Part shown: piece by piece, positions 45,043 through 52,937 of the stretch | Layout: each line of letters starts with the position of its first letter | Numbering within the stretch: the stretch's first letter is position 1 | Source: Thalassovita aquimarina | GTDB taxonomy: Bacteria > Pseudomonadota > Alphaproteobacteria > Rhodobacterales > Rhodobacteraceae | Length of the DNA: 64,000 nucleotides | Direction of reading: 5' to 3' | NCBI RefSeq assembly: GCF_018219815.1 | Contig: NZ_JADMKU010000020.1 | Location: 17,645-81,644, forward strand | Notes under the pieces: model-generated | The model's input: only the letters and a program-made list of their open reading frames with translations | What the model was told of the DNA's origin: nothing | Databases searched by the model: none | Translations under genes and position numbers: made by a program

Positions 45043-46254
45043 ATGGGAGCCGACATACTAGACAGCCGCTATTCCTGGACCCGGCTGGGTCTTTCCATGC
45101 TGATCGGGCTGATCGGCAATGTCGGCATGTGGGTGGTCATCGTGGTCATGCCCGCGGTGCAATCGGAATTCGGACTGGACCGCGCCGAAGCCTCTTATCC
45201 CTATATCCTGACCATGGTCGGCTTCGCCCTGGGCAATTTCCTCATCGGCACCATCGTCGACCGGGTTGGCATCACCTGGGCGCTGAGCGCGTCTGCGATC
45301 CTGATCGGGGCGGGCTTTGCCCTGGCTGCGGTCAGCCCCACGGTATTCGTCCTGTCGGCGCTGCACCTGCTGATCGGGTTGGGAACCGCCGCCAGCTTCG
45401 GCCCGCTGATCGCCGACGTGTCGCTGTGGTTCCTCAAACGCCGCGGCATCGCGGTGGCGATCACCGCCAGCGCCAATTACCTCTCGGGCGCGTTCTGGCC
45501 GGTGGTGCTGGCGGATTTCCAGGCCGGCCACGGCTGGCGTGGGGTCTACCTGTTGCTGGCGATGATCTGTTCCGTCTCGGTCCTGCTCCTGGCCCAGCTG
45601 CTGCGCCGCCGCGTGCCGCTCGAGGCCACCGCCCGATCCGACGCCGCCTCGAGCGCACGGGCACAATCGAGCGGCTTCAGCCACACCAAGCTGGTGATCC
45701 TGCTGGGCCTCGCCGGGATCGGCTGTTGCGTCGCGATGTCGATGCCGCAGGTCCATATCGTGTCCTTCTGCGTCGATCTCGGCTATGGCCCCGCGGTGGG
45801 TGCCGAAATGCTGTCGCTGATGCTGCTGGGCGGGGTTGCGTCAAGGCTGATCTCGGGCCTTCTCAGCGACCGGCTGGGCGGCCTGCGCACATTGCTGATC
45901 GGTTCGACCCTGCAGATGCTGGCGCTGTTTCTCTACCTGCCCTTCGACGGGCTGGTGTCGCTCTATGTCGTGTCGACCATCTTCGGCCTGGCCCAGGGCG
46001 GCATCGTGCCATCCTACGCGGTTATCGTGCGCGAATACATGCCCGCGAAAGAGGCGGGCAGCCGCGTCGGCTTCGTTCTGATGACCACGGTGATCGGCAT
46101 GGCGCTTGGCGGCTGGATGTCGGGCTGGATCTACGATGTCACCGGCAGCTATCAGATGGCATTCTGGAACGGCATCGGCTGGAACCTGCTGAACATCCTG
46201 ATCGCAATGACGATCCTGTTCCGCTCGATCCGCCCGGCACCCCTGCCCGCCTGA
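45043..46254 (+). CDS. MFS transporter, monocarboxylate/oxalate-like
   Basis: Twelve-helix major facilitator superfamily transporter of 403 residues resembling the monocarboxylate and oxalate:formate antiporter groups. The intracellular loop GNFLIGTIVDRVG between helices 2 and 3 and a second loop SRLISGLLSDRLGG are visible. The middle loop (EATARSDAASSARAQSS) is hydrophilic. Substrate not predictable. ATG 45043 follows a gap of 75 nt from arfB; the gene is followed by an intergenic hairpin module and is convergent with trhO. Confidence 0.85.
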   Translation: MGADILDSRYSWTRLGLSMLIGLIGNVGMWVVIVVMPAVQSEFGLDRAEASYPYILTMVGFALGNFLIGTIVDRVGITWALSASAILIGAGFALAAVSPTVFVLSALHLLIGLGTAASFGPLIADVSLWFLKRRGIAVAITASANYLSGAFWPVVLADFQAGHGWRGVYLLLAMICSVSVLLLAQLLRRRVPLEATARSDAASSARAQSSGFSHTKLVILLGLAGIGCCVAMSMPQVHIVSFCVDLGYGPAVGAEMLSLMLLGGVASRLISGLLSDRLGGLRTLLIGSTLQMLALFLYLPFDGLVSLYVVSTIFGLAQGGIVPSYAVIVREYMPAKEAGSRVGFVLMTTVIGMALGGWMSGWIYDVTGSYQMAFWNGIGWNLLNILIAMTILFRSIRPAPLPA

Positions 46255-46267
46255 CCGCTTCTTCTTT

Positions 46268-46337
46268 TCAAAAATATCCCGGGGGAGTCGTTGAAAATCG
46301 CGCCGATTTTCAACGGCGGGGGCAGCACCCCCAAGCC
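46268..46337 (+). repeat. Rhodobacterales intergenic hairpin module, copy 3
   Basis: CAAAAATATCCCGGGGGAGTC is the lead, then an 11-bp perfect hairpin GTTGAAAATCG-CGC-CGATTTTCAAC (46290-46314), then a GGGGG-CAGCA-CCCCC hairpin. The layout matches the copies near 2,520 and 11,400. It lies between convergent genes and probably serves as a transcription end. Confidence 0.7.
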
Positions 46338-46340
46338 CGC

Positions 46341-47255
46341 TCAGACGCCGCGCGCGCCGCCCATGTGGTTCTCGCCGCGCTTGCGCGCCAGTTCGATCTG
46401 CTTCTGCCGTTCGCGGAACCGAGCCTTGTCGGCCTCGCTGGTCTCGCCGATGCAGTGATGGCAGGACACGCCATGTTCGTATTCGGGGCGCTGCCGGTCC
46501 TCGGGCAGGATCGGCCGGCGGCAGGCGTGGCATATCAGATGCGGACCTTCGGCCAACCCGTGCCCGACCGACACACGCCCGTCAAAGACGAAACACTCGC
46601 CCTGCCAGCTGCTGTCCTCCTGCGGAACCTCTTCGAGATATTTCAGGATTCCGCCCTTGAGGTGATAGACATCCTCCACCCCCTGGCCGATCAGGAAGTT
46701 GGTGGATTTCTCGCAGCGGATGCCGCCGGTGCAGAACATCGCGATCCGCTTGTTGTGGAACCGGTGCTTGTTTTCCTCCCACCAGGCGGGGAAATCGCGG
46801 AAGCTCTCGGTCTGGGGGTCGACCGCGCCCTCGAAGGTACCGATCGCCACTTCGTAATCGTTGCGGGTGTCGATCACGGCCACGTCGGGGCTGCGGATCA
46901 GGTCGTTCCAATCTTGCGGTTCAACGTAGTGCCCGACCCTCGCCTTGGGGTCGACATCGGGCTGGCCCATGGTGACGATTTCGCGCTTCAGCTTCACCTT
47001 CATGCGCGGGAACGGCGGTTCGGACGCGGTGCTTTCCTTCCACTCCAGATCGGCACAGCCCGGTAGGGCGCGGATATGGGCCAGCATCGCGTCGATCCCC
47101 GCCCGCGATCCGGCGATGGTACCGTTGATGCCCTCATGGGCCAGCAGCAGCGACCCGGTCACCCCCTGCGCCAGCGCAAGGTCGAGCAGCGCCGGCTTCA
47201 GGGCCGCCGGATCGGAAAACCGGGTGAAATGATAAAGCGCGCAAACGATATGCAT
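46341..47255 (-). CDS. trhO: tRNA uridine(34) hydroxylase (rhodanese-fold, YceA)
   Basis: Rhodanese-domain protein of 304 residues that hydroxylates tRNA wobble uridine in an oxygen-dependent reaction. N-terminal ferredoxin-like domain begins MHIVCALYHFTRF, the rhodanese domain contains DTRNDYEVAIGTFEGAVDP and the catalytic Cys loop MFCTGGIRCEKST. The C-terminal extension has Cys pairs (CHACRRP, SCHHC) that look like a zinc site. It is convergent with the MFS gene and ends a short minus-strand run with an Hsp70-like gene upstream. Confidence 0.94.
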   Translation of the reverse strand: MHIVCALYHFTRFSDPAALKPALLDLALAQGVTGSLLLAHEGINGTIAGSRAGIDAMLAHIRALPGCADLEWKESTASEPPFPRMKVKLKREIVTMGQPDVDPKARVGHYVEPQDWNDLIRSPDVAVIDTRNDYEVAIGTFEGAVDPQTESFRDFPAWWEENKHRFHNKRIAMFCTGGIRCEKSTNFLIGQGVEDVYHLKGGILKYLEEVPQEDSSWQGECFVFDGRVSVGHGLAEGPHLICHACRRPILPEDRQRPEYEHGVSCHHCIGETSEADKARFRERQKQIELARKRGENHMGGARGV

Positions 47256-47285
47256 GGGGGACGATGTAAGCCTTCTGCCGTTTCG

Positions 47286-48521
47286 CTACAAGCGTTCGAA
47301 CGCAGTTTCGGCGGCCAGCGTCAGCCCATCCACCACGGCCGTAAACACCTCCGACGTTTCCGGCGCGGCATTGGGAAACCGCGCCTCGACCCGGTCGCGG
47401 ATCACCGACATCAGGCTGGACCCGCCGACATAGACGATCCGATCCACCGAGGTCAGGTCACAGCCCGCATCCGTCACGGTCTGCACCGCATGGCTGGCGA
47501 CCTGATCGGCAAAATCCGCCAGCTCCGCCTGCATCACGTCGCGCGGCAGCGGCACGGCCAGGCCGCGCTCGACCGTGTCCAGACTGATCGTGCCATCCTC
47601 GGCGCCGTTCGCAGCGATCTTGCCGGCTTCGACCGCATAGGCCACGTCATGGCCCAGATGCATCTCCAGAACCTCGCCCAGCCGGGCGAACAGGTCCGGC
47701 TGCGGCGCCAGGCGTTCCCATCTGCGCACATCGCGCAGCAGCGGCGCACCGTAGACGAAAGTGATCTTTTCCCAGGTCGCCAGATCCCGAAACAGCGATC
47801 GTGGCGCGGTATGGTGCCCCGCCCCCAATTCATTGCCGATCTGCGCGCCATAGCCCAGCAGCGGCATCGCATGGGACAGGCTGATCGCCTTGTCGAAATC
47901 GGTACCGCCGATGCGCACGCCCCGGCTGGCAATGATCCGCGTCTCGCCGCCCTGCCGGTCACAGAGCGTGAAATCCGACGTGCCACCGCCGATGTCGACG
48001 ATCAGGTTGCGCCCCTCGCCGCCCACCGCCAGCGCCGCCGCCTCTGGTTCGGGCAGAAACGCCACATCGGTGAACCCGGCCAGGTGATAGGCTTCGGTTA
48101 GATCGACCAGCGCCTGCGCGTCACGTTCTTCTGAACTGGAATGAAACCGCACCGGACGGCCGGACAGGGCCCGGTCATAGGTCTGATAGGTGGCCGTTTC
48201 GGCGCGGATACGGATTTCCTGCAGGAACCGCGCGATCACTTCGATCAGGGTCAGCTTCTCGTTCATGAACTGCCGCTTTTCCCGCGCCAGCGGCGTGCCC
48301 AGCACGGATTTCAGTGACCGCATGAAGCGACCGTCATTGCCCGCGATCATCGCCCGGGCGGCCCGGCGGCCATACAACGTCTTGCGGGCGGCAAAATCCA
48401 GGAACACCGCCGTCGGCAAGGTCGCTTCACCCGGTTCCAACGGGATCAGGTAAGGCGCGCCGTTCACGCAAACCCCGGCAGCGGTGTTGGAGGTTCCGAA
48501 GTCGATTGCCAGGACGGCCAT
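47286..48521 (-). CDS. Hsp70-family protein, YegD-like
   Basis: Actin/Hsp70-fold ATPase of 411 residues, without the C-terminal substrate-binding domain of DnaK. Phosphate-1 motif AIDFGTSNTAAGV at the N-terminus, phosphate-2 motif LIVDIGGGTSDFTL near residue 173 and the adenosine motif IVYVGGSSLMSVIRDRV near residue 361. YegD-type proteins have no proven chaperone role. It is 30 nt upstream of trhO on the same strand and probably in one transcript with it. Confidence 0.9.
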   Translation of the reverse strand: MAVLAIDFGTSNTAAGVCVNGAPYLIPLEPGEATLPTAVFLDFAARKTLYGRRAARAMIAGNDGRFMRSLKSVLGTPLAREKRQFMNEKLTLIEVIARFLQEIRIRAETATYQTYDRALSGRPVRFHSSSEERDAQALVDLTEAYHLAGFTDVAFLPEPEAAALAVGGEGRNLIVDIGGGTSDFTLCDRQGGETRIIASRGVRIGGTDFDKAISLSHAMPLLGYGAQIGNELGAGHHTAPRSLFRDLATWEKITFVYGAPLLRDVRRWERLAPQPDLFARLGEVLEMHLGHDVAYAVEAGKIAANGAEDGTISLDTVERGLAVPLPRDVMQAELADFADQVASHAVQTVTDAGCDLTSVDRIVYVGGSSLMSVIRDRVEARFPNAAPETSEVFTAVVDGLTLAAETAFERL

Positions 48522-48583
48522 GTGCCCTACCCCTTGTTGCGAAAGAGCCGGTTCTAGGCAAATCCCGCGCGCCCGGCAAGGGG

Positions 48584-48964
48584 TCAGCCGGCCAGCGGCA
48601 GCACCGGCAGCCTGCGGGCGATATCGGAGTACATCCGCTCGGCCCCGTACAGCGCAGAAATCGCGTCGGGCGCCATCATTTCCGGGTGGGCGTCGATCAC
48701 CCGGTCGATATCGTCGATCTGGTCCGGCAGGGCCTCGGCGATCACGCTGACAAAGGCGAAGGTCAGCGTTGCGTTGAATTTCTCCGGCACACCTGCCGCC
48801 TTGGTCAGATCCCGCAGCCCCCGCGAAATCCGCGCCAGCGCGTCGTAGAAATCCCCCTGCTGCAAAGCGAGGATGGTAACGCCGACATGGTCGCGATGGG
48901 AAAATTCCGCCGGGTTCAGCGTACCGTCATCCAGCGCGGCAAGTTTTGCTGCGTAATCACTCAT
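48584..48964 (-). CDS. Conserved hypothetical protein with SHRDHV motif
   Basis: Helical protein of 126 residues from ATG 48964, which overlaps the stop of the RHH gene by 8 nt. It has the segment FSHRDHVGVTILAL, a motif seen in small helical proteins of unknown function, often with a conserved His pair that may bind metal. No signal or membrane segment. Coupled translation with the upstream DNA-binding protein suggests they work together, but I cannot assign a reaction. A toxin-antitoxin role is possible but unsupported by any toxin motif. Confidence 0.7.
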   Translation of the reverse strand: MSDYAAKLAALDDGTLNPAEFSHRDHVGVTILALQQGDFYDALARISRGLRDLTKAAGVPEKFNATLTFAFVSVIAEALPDQIDDIDRVIDAHPEMMAPDAISALYGAERMYSDIARRLPVLPLAG

Positions 48965-49211
48965 CCTCCGCCTCCCCGATCTTGTGTGCATCCTCAGACG
49001 TCAGGTCCAGATCATAGACCTGCTTCAGCATTTCGATCTTTTCCAGGACGGTCGGGCTGAACGGCGGCGCCTTGCCCTCCAGCGCGTGCAGGGTGATGCC
49101 CTCCACCAGCTCCGCCATGCTGATATCCAGATGCTCGGCCAGCCCCTTCAGAACCTTCAGCATGCGCTTTTCCAATCGCAGCCCGGTTTGTACTCTTTCT
49201 ATTCTCTTCAT
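48957..49211 (-). CDS. Ribbon-helix-helix-like DNA-binding protein
   Basis: Protein of 84 residues beginning MKRIERVQTGLRLEKRMLK, a beta strand plus basic helix arrangement, then the helix AEHLDISMAELVEGITLHAL, resembling ribbon-helix-helix repressors. The C-terminus is acidic. ATG 49211 lies almost at the predicted transcription start, so the mRNA may be leaderless. Twin GGTACC palindromes lie between its -35 (TTGACT on the minus strand, 49241-49246) and -10 (TACCTA, 49218-49223), which suggests self-repression. Confidence 0.6.
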   Translation of the reverse strand: MKRIERVQTGLRLEKRMLKVLKGLAEHLDISMAELVEGITLHALEGKAPPFSPTVLEKIEMLKQVYDLDLTSEDAHKIGEAEDE

Positions 49212-49219
49212 GCTATTTA

Positions 49220-49233
49220 GGTACCTTGGTACC
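49220..49233. promoter_or_regulatory. Tandem GGTACC operator candidate
   Basis: Two GGTACC palindromes separated by TT (49220-49225 and 49228-49233) sit between the putative -35 and -10 elements of the minus-strand RHH gene. Spacing of short tandem palindromes fits cooperative binding of RHH dimers. The same 90-nt gap drives the divergent pncA gene. Confidence 0.5.
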
Positions 49234-49301
49234 GTTTAGGAGTCAATCTGCCGCTTGACCCGCTGCCGCAGCCTGCTACCCCTTGATCGAAGGAGACACC
49301 C

Positions 49302-49898
49302 ATGACCCAAGCCCTGATCGTGATCGACTTGCAAAACGATTTCTGCCCCGGCGGCGCGCTGGCGGTTCCCGGCGGCGACGACATCGTGCCCGGCATCAAC
49401 GCGCTGATGGAAGATTTCGACGCGGTGGTGCTGACTCAGGACTGGCATCCTGGCGATCATTCCTCCTTCGCCTCGCAACACGCGGACAAGGCGCCGATGG
49501 AAATGACGAATATGCCCTACGGCCCGCAGGTGCTGTGGCCCGACCACTGCGTGCAGGGCAGTGAGGGCGCGGTGTTTCACCCCGAGCTGAACACCGACCG
49601 GGCCGACCAGGTGCTGCGCAAGGGGTTCCGCCGCGCCATCGATAGCTATTCGGCCTTCTTCGAAAACGACCAGAAAACCCCGACCGGTTTGGAGGGCTAT
49701 CTGCGTACGCGCGGCATCGGAAAACTGACCATGGTGGGGCTCGCCACCGATTTCTGCGTCAACTTCTCGGCCGTGGATGCGGCGAAGCTGGGCTTCGACG
49801 TGACGGTCCGCACGGACCTGTGCCGCGCCATCGACCTTGACGGATCGCTGGCGGCGGCGATGGCGGGCATGAGGGAGGTGGGCGTCAGCCTGAACTGA
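49302..49898 (+). CDS. pncA: Nicotinamidase
   Basis: Amidase of 198 residues that converts nicotinamide to nicotinate in NAD salvage. Catalytic Asp in IVIDLQNDFCPGG near residue 10, metal-site segment DWHPGDHSSFA, Lys in QVLRKGFRRAIDSYS, and nucleophile Cys in GLATDFCVNFSAVDA. AAGGAG precedes ATG 49302. The next enzyme in the pathway, nicotinate phosphoribosyltransferase, lies 0.7 kb downstream on the same strand. Confidence 0.95.
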   Translation: MTQALIVIDLQNDFCPGGALAVPGGDDIVPGINALMEDFDAVVLTQDWHPGDHSSFASQHADKAPMEMTNMPYGPQVLWPDHCVQGSEGAVFHPELNTDRADQVLRKGFRRAIDSYSAFFENDQKTPTGLEGYLRTRGIGKLTMVGLATDFCVNFSAVDAAKLGFDVTVRTDLCRAIDLDGSLAAAMAGMREVGVSLN

Positions 49899-49910
49899 CC
49901 CCCGCAGGCA

Positions 49911-50462
49911 TCATTCGACGACGCCTGTACCGTCAAACCCGCATTGTTCCATCATTTTCAGATAGGACGCGGTGAAGCCGTCAAGAAAGGCGGTGAAGAA
50001 TTCCTGATGGGCGACGACCACGTCCATCTGTCCGTTGCGCCGCATCGCCTGCAACACCCATTGGCTTTGGGGCGAATGGAAGGCGATATCGGCCTGGGCG
50101 AAACCTTCATCGTCGAAATATCCGGCAACGGTGCCGTCCATGCTGTCTTCGTCATCGAAGCGGACATAGGCGTCCTGCCCGTCCTGCATTACGGTGCCAT
50201 ACCCGCGTATCGCGCTTTCGTTGATCACCACCGACGGATAGGCGTGGGGCGGTCCGGCATCGCCGTCGCTGATTTCGACCTTCACGGTCGGCATTCCATC
50301 GCCGCCGGTGATCGCGACACAGGTGCGGCGCAGATCTTCGCCAGTGTCGATATCGTCCACGTATACTGTCCAGGATCCGTATTCCCAGAACAGGCCGGAT
50401 GATGCCTTCACCGGCACCGCCAAAGAAAACAACACCACCGAAGCGGCCAAAACAAATTTCAT
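49911..50462 (-). CDS. Secreted hypothetical protein
   Basis: Protein of 183 residues with signal peptide MKFVLAASVVLFSLAVPVKAS. The mature part contains YGSWTVYVDDIDTGEDLRRT followed by CVAITGGDG, which recalls the N-terminal pattern of invasion-associated locus B (IalB)-like periplasmic proteins, but the match is weak. A second Cys near the C-terminus (EQCGFDG) may pair with the first. It lies between the two NAD-salvage genes on the opposite strand and shares its upstream region with pncB. Function unknown. Confidence 0.7.
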   Translation of the reverse strand: MKFVLAASVVLFSLAVPVKASSGLFWEYGSWTVYVDDIDTGEDLRRTCVAITGGDGMPTVKVEISDGDAGPPHAYPSVVINESAIRGYGTVMQDGQDAYVRFDDEDSMDGTVAGYFDDEGFAQADIAFHSPQSQWVLQAMRRNGQMDVVVAHQEFFTAFLDGFTASYLKMMEQCGFDGTGVVE

Positions 50463-50553
50463 TCCAAAAACCTTTCCTAAACCCGAACTGCCCAGCGAAC
50501 CAATTGCTGGCAGATATCACGATAATACGTCCTGCCTTGCCAAGGGCTTAGCA

Positions 50554-50570
50554 GATTGGTTTAACCAATC
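50554..50570. promoter_or_regulatory. Perfect 17-nt dyad upstream of pncB
   Basis: GATTGGTT-T-AACCAATC is perfectly symmetrical and ends 17 nt before the pncB start. The half-site AACCAAT recurs at 50498-50504 in the same divergent gap. It looks like an operator for an NAD-salvage or local regulator; none of the named families can be assigned from sequence alone. Confidence 0.55.
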
Positions 50571-50587
50571 CCGAAAGGGGAACGCCG

Positions 50588-51880
50588 ATGGTAGATATTG
50601 CCACCCGTGTCTGGAACCACAAGTGGAAGATCGATCCGATCGTCCGCTCGATGATCGACACCGATTTCTACAAGCTGCTGATGTGCCAGTCGGTGTTCCG
50701 CAACAGCCGCGACACCCAGGTCACCTTTTCTCTTATCAACCGCAGCAAACATCTCCGGCTGGCCGACCTTATCGACGAAGGCGAATTGCGCGAACAACTT
50801 GACCATATCCGGTCGCTGTCGCTGAGCCGCGGCGAAAGCACATGGCTGCGCGGCAACACCTTCTATGGCAAGCGGCAGATGTTCCGCCCCGATTTCATGG
50901 AATGGTTCGAAAACCTGCGCCTGCCCGATTACCACCTGGAAAAACGCGACGGGCAATACGAACTGACCTTCGAGGGCAACTGGCCCGAGGTCATGCTGTG
51001 GGAAATCCCGGCCCTGTCGGTCTTGATGGAACTGCGCGGCCGCGCGGTTCTGAACGACATGAAGAAGTTCGAACTGCAGGTGCTCTATGCCCGCGCGATG
51101 ACCAAGCTGTGGGAAAAGGTCGAACGGCTGCGCCAGATCGACGGGCTGAAGATCGCCGATTTCGGCACCCGCCGGCGGCATTCCTACCTGTGGCAGGACT
51201 GGTGCGTGCAGGCGATGGTCGAGGGGCTGGGCGACAAGTTCGTCGGCACCTCGAACTGCCTGATCGCCAAGAAACGCGACCTCGAAGCGATCGGCACCAA
51301 CGCGCACGAATTGCCGATGGTCACGGCGGCGCTTGCCGAAAGCGACGCGGAACTGGCGCAGGCCCCCTATCAGGTTCTGGCCGACTGGCACGAGGAACAC
51401 GAAGGGAACCTGCGCATCATCCTGCCCGACACCTATGGCACCGAGGGATTTCTAGAACACGCACCCGACTGGTTGGCCGGCTGGACCGGGATCAGGATCG
51501 ACAGCGGCGATCCGTCGAAGGGCGCCGAAACCGCCATCGACTGGTGGAAATCGCGCGGCGAGGACCCGAGACAGAAGATGGTGATCTTCTCCGACGGGTT
51601 GGATGTCGACAAGATCGAGGAGTTGCAGGCCGAATTTGCCGGCCGGGTGCGGCCCTCGTTCGGCTGGGGCACGCTGCTGACCAACGATTTCCGCGGACTG
51701 ACGCCGGACGATGCGCTGGCGCCGTTCTCGCTGGTCTGCAAGGCGGTGTCAGCCAATGGTCGGCCGACGGTGAAGCTGTCGGACAATCCCAACAAGGCGA
51801 TGGGTCCGGCGGATGAAATCTACCGCTACAAGCGGGTGTTCGGTGTCGGACGGCAACAGGCGCTGAAGGTCGAGGTCTGA
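50588..51880 (+). CDS. pncB: Nicotinate phosphoribosyltransferase
   Basis: Enzyme of 430 residues making nicotinate mononucleotide from nicotinate and PRPP with ATP hydrolysis, the committed step of the Preiss-Handler pathway. Typical segments are DTDFYKLLMCQSVFRN, IADFGTRRRHSYLWQDW, GTSNCLIAKKRDLEAIGT and GIRIDSGDPSKGAETAI. The order matches bacterial type I enzymes. AAAGGGG precedes ATG 50588. NnrU begins 3 nt after the stop. Confidence 0.95.
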   Translation: MVDIATRVWNHKWKIDPIVRSMIDTDFYKLLMCQSVFRNSRDTQVTFSLINRSKHLRLADLIDEGELREQLDHIRSLSLSRGESTWLRGNTFYGKRQMFRPDFMEWFENLRLPDYHLEKRDGQYELTFEGNWPEVMLWEIPALSVLMELRGRAVLNDMKKFELQVLYARAMTKLWEKVERLRQIDGLKIADFGTRRRHSYLWQDWCVQAMVEGLGDKFVGTSNCLIAKKRDLEAIGTNAHELPMVTAALAESDAELAQAPYQVLADWHEEHEGNLRIILPDTYGTEGFLEHAPDWLAGWTGIRIDSGDPSKGAETAIDWWKSRGEDPRQKMVIFSDGLDVDKIEELQAEFAGRVRPSFGWGTLLTNDFRGLTPDDALAPFSLVCKAVSANGRPTVKLSDNPNKAMGPADEIYRYKRVFGVGRQQALKVEV

Positions 51881-51883
51881 ACG

Positions 51884-52564
51884 ATGGGCTGGCTGGAATT
51901 CATCGCCGCTTTCGCCGGTTTCTTCCTGTCGCACAGCCTGCCGATCCGCCCCGCCGTGAAATCCCGCATCGTCGCGGTCCTCGGGCCGCGCGGCTTCACC
52001 ATCGCCTATTCGATCCTGTCGCTGGCGGTTCTGTACTGGCTGCTGACGGCGGCGGGCCGCGCGCCGACCGTAACGCTGTGGGACTGGGCGCCGTGGCAAA
52101 ATCATGTACCTCTGATCGCGATGGGAATGGTCTGTATCCTGCTGGCGCTCACCATCGCGCGGCCCAATCCGTTTTCCTTCGGCGGTGCGCACAACGACAG
52201 GTTTTCCCCCGACCACCCCGGCCTGATCCGCTGGACCCGCCACCCGATCCTCGCAGCGTTTGCGATATGGGCGCTGGCGCATATCGTGCCGAATGGTGAC
52301 TTGGCCCACGTGATCCTGTTCGGCGCATTCGCGGGTTTCTCACTGCTGGGGATGCGCCTGATCGACCGGCGCAAACGGCGCGAGATGGGCGCGGAATGGG
52401 AACGGCAGCGACAGGCATTGCGCAGCGGGCCGCTGTTTCACAGCCCCGCGTCCCTGCCCGAAGCCGCTTTGCGCGCGATCCTCGGAATTCTCACATACGC
52501 GGCGCTGCTGCGCCTGCATCCGCTGATCTTCGGCGTTTCGCCATACCTGATGCTTCCCCACTGA
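51884..52564 (+). CDS. NnrU family protein, C-terminus altered by IS3 insertion
   Basis: Membrane protein of 226 codons in the NnrU family, with about six transmembrane helices and the conserved segment RWTRHPILAAFAIWALAH. The family is linked to nitric-oxide reductase regulation or isoprenoid-methyltransferase-like folds; role unclear. The IS3-family element begins at about 52548, so the last residues (MLPH) and stop codon are supplied by the IS end. The loss is probably only a few residues, so the protein may still work. The gene is 3 nt downstream of pncB. Confidence 0.85.
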   Translation: MGWLEFIAAFAGFFLSHSLPIRPAVKSRIVAVLGPRGFTIAYSILSLAVLYWLLTAAGRAPTVTLWDWAPWQNHVPLIAMGMVCILLALTIARPNPFSFGGAHNDRFSPDHPGLIRWTRHPILAAFAIWALAHIVPNGDLAHVILFGAFAGFSLLGMRLIDRRKRREMGAEWERQRQALRSGPLFHSPASLPEAALRAILGILTYAALLRLHPLIFGVSPYLMLPH

Positions 52565-52604
52565 GTTGGTCCACCGTCATGTTTAGGAAAACGGCGGATC
52601 AGAA

Positions 52605-52937
52605 ATGGCGAACAAGCGTCACAAACCCGAAGAAATTGTCACTAAGTTGCGGCAGGTTGAGGTTCTTGTCGGGCAAGGGATGGCACGCGTGGACGCGGTC
52701 CGGGAGGTTCGCATAACCGAGCAAACCTATTACCGCTGGCGCAAGCAGTATGGCGGCATGGGAACCGACCAGTTGAAGGAACTCAAGCGGCTTCAGAAAG
52801 AGAACGACCGGCTGAGAAAAGCCGTGTCGGATCTGACCTTGGATAAGCAGATCCTGACGGAAGCAGCCAAGGGAGTGAGGGCCGTCTCGGAAACGGTCCA
52901 GTGGACCGTTTCAGGCCGGAACGGGCGGAGCCCCTGA
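52605..52937 (+). CDS. IS3-family transposase, OrfA
   Basis: Helix-turn-helix protein of 110 residues (KPEEIVTKLRQVEVLVGQG, TEQTYYRWRKQYGGM) followed by a leucine-zipper-like helix (LKELKRLQKENDRLRK). It recognises the IS ends and partners OrfB. The family usually ends shortly after EAAKG, but here the frame continues about 20 residues (VRAVSETVQWTVSG) across a perfect 10-bp hairpin at 52890-52912. Confidence 0.92.
   Translation: MANKRHKPEEIVTKLRQVEVLVGQGMARVDAVREVRITEQTYYRWRKQYGGMGTDQLKELKRLQKENDRLRKAVSDLTLDKQILTEAAKGVRAVSETVQWTVSGRNGRSP

Noticed and set aside
48584..49211. Toxin-antitoxin pair
   Set aside because: The first gene resembles an RHH antitoxin, but the second has no toxin motif and is helical with a SHRDHV segment; the order alone is not enough.
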